This document shows positions 63,137 through 64,000 of a stretch of 64,000 nucleotides of DNA, piece after piece. The number at the start of each line of letters is the position of its first letter. Positions within the stretch are counted from its first letter, which is position 1. Origin of the DNA: an uncultured Parasphingopyxis sp. (GTDB lineage: Bacteria; Pseudomonadota; Alphaproteobacteria; Sphingomonadales; Sphingomonadaceae); assembly GCA_947259005.1 (NCBI GenBank), contig CAMYKP010000006.1, forward strand, positions 1 through 64,000, given 5' to 3'. Both the position numbers and the translations under genes were made by a program. The notes below the pieces were generated by a model. That model searched no databases and had not been told where the DNA came from. It saw nothing but the letters and a program-made list of their open reading frames with translations.

Positions 63137-64000
63137 ATGCCCTTTTCTAAATTGCCCCCTTTGCTCGCCGAAGCCTTGTCTGCGCGCGACTATGTCACAC
63201 CCACGCCGGTTCAGGCCGCCGTCCTCGAACCCGAAGCGGAAGGACGCGATCTGATCGTGTCTGCGCAGACGGGCTCGGGCAAGACGGTTGCCTTTGGTCT
63301 CGCCATGGCGCCGCTGCTGCTCAATGAGGAAGGCAGGGCAGGGCCTGCGCGCCAGCCGCTGGCTCTCGCCATTGCGCCGACGCGCGAACTTGCCCTGCAG
63401 GTCAGCCGGGAGCTGATGTGGCTCTATGGCAAGGCCGGCGCGCGGATCGCGACCTGTGTCGGCGGTATGGATGCCTCCAAGGAACGCCGCGCCCTCAATC
63501 AGGGTGCTCATATTGTTGTGGGGACACCGGGCCGATTGCGCGATCATCTGGAACGCGGTGCGCTCAACCTGACCGGGCTGTGCGCCGTTGTTCTCGATGA
63601 GGCCGATGAAATGCTCGATATGGGCTTTCGCGAAGATCTTGAGGAAATTCTCGACGCAACGCCGCCTGAGCGCCGCACATTGCTGTTCTCGGCAACCATT
63701 CCGAAACCGATCGTCAATCTCGCCAAACGCTATCAGCGGGATGCCTTGCGCATTTCCACTGTCGGCGAAGATCGCGGCCATGGCGATATCAGCTATCAGG
63801 CTATGGTCGTCGCCCCGGCCGATATCGAGAATGCGGCGGTCAATCTACTGCGGTTCCATGAAGCCGAATCGGCGATGCTGTTTTGCGGTACCCGTGACAG
63901 CGTCCGCCACCTGCATTCCAGCCTGATCGAGCGCGGATTTTCGGCCGTCGCCTTGTCCGGTGAACATAGCCAGAGCGAACGCAATCAGGCGATGCAGGCC
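63137..64000 (+). CDS. DEAD-box ATP-dependent RNA helicase (3' end outside window)
   Basis: 288 residues are visible; the frame is open at the right edge. Motifs in order: Q motif (YVTPTPVQAAVLEP), motif I AQTGSGKT, Ia PTRELALQ, Ib GTPGRLRDH, motif II VLDEADEMLDMG, motif III LLFSATIP, and the start of the second RecA-like domain (AMLFCGTRDSVRHLHSSL, VALSGEHSQSERNQAM). ATG 63137 follows AAGGGGGCG. The domain order is that of DeaD/RhlE-type helicases acting in RNA or ribosome metabolism; the C-terminal extension that would separate subgroups is missing. Confidence 0.93.
   Translation, partial: MPFSKLPPLLAEALSARDYVTPTPVQAAVLEPEAEGRDLIVSAQTGSGKTVAFGLAMAPLLLNEEGRAGPARQPLALAIAPTRELALQVSRELMWLYGKAGARIATCVGGMDASKERRALNQGAHIVVGTPGRLRDHLERGALNLTGLCAVVLDEADEMLDMGFREDLEEILDATPPERRTLLFSATIPKPIVNLAKRYQRDALRISTVGEDRGHGDISYQAMVVAPADIENAAVNLLRFHEAESAMLFCGTRDSVRHLHSSLIERGFSAVALSGEHSQSERNQAMQA

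Overview
This is a GC-rich chromosomal stretch from an alphaproteobacterium. Sphingomonadales (Sphingomonas, Sphingopyxis or Erythrobacter-like) is the best guess. That placement is inferred from gene style: a class II DAHP synthase, a carotenoid oxygenase, a CHAT/CHASE2/two-partner-secretion block, and intergenic elements of a kind I associate with sphingomonads. I see no rRNA, tRNA, CRISPR array, transposase or integrase. Coding density is high and no gene-free stretch exceeds about 300 bases; the longest is 150-435.

Left end (1-8.2 kb). The 3' end of a Gly-rich repeat protein is followed by a class II DAHP synthase, a secreted subtilisin-like lipoprotein, a carotenoid cleavage dioxygenase divergent from a TetR regulator across a clear inverted-repeat operator, a CcmI-like TPR membrane protein and a phospholipase D-fold protein.

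Centre-left (8.3-24.1 kb). This is the most striking part: a multihaem redox locus in two convergent blocks. The plus-strand block encodes an FAD/NAD(P)-type oxidoreductase fused to two cyclic-nucleotide-binding domains and a four-cluster ferredoxin domain, then a membrane protein with two His pairs spaced like a dihaem cytochrome b, then an FHA-TM-decahaem cytochrome c fusion, then a CpdA-like phosphodiesterase. The minus-strand block (24086 to 14472) encodes a pentahaem c554-like cytochrome, a lipoprotein with two GlcG/HbpS-like modules, an outer-membrane beta-barrel, and a 1424-residue decahaem cytochrome with a C-terminal LVIVD propeller-like region. Together they can be read as a trans-envelope electron route: cytosolic NAD(P)H/FAD/Fe-S, to inner-membrane haem b, to periplasmic haem c, to an outer-membrane barrel with associated haem c. 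Direction and terminal partner are not shown by the sequence.

Centre (24.2-45.7 kb, all minus). A ThDP-dependent acetolactate-synthase-like enzyme, a D-2-hydroxyacid dehydrogenase and cysS are followed upstream by a two-partner secretion pair (a giant exoprotein of about 3140 residues and its TpsB transporter), a FecR-like periplasmic protein, a CHASE2 adenylate cyclase and a secreted TPR-CHAT protease-like protein.

Right (45.9-64 kb). A glycan locus comes first: two minus-strand genes for a large glycosyltransferase and a methyltransferase, divergent from a plus-strand run of epimerase, glycosyltransferase, coiled-coil protein and glycosyltransferase. Next is a tightly coupled probable 5-oxoproline operon: a full-length 5-oxoprolinase, DUF969 and DUF979 membrane proteins and DUF2891. 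The window ends with an ABC-F ATPase and the start of a DEAD-box RNA helicase cut by the window edge.
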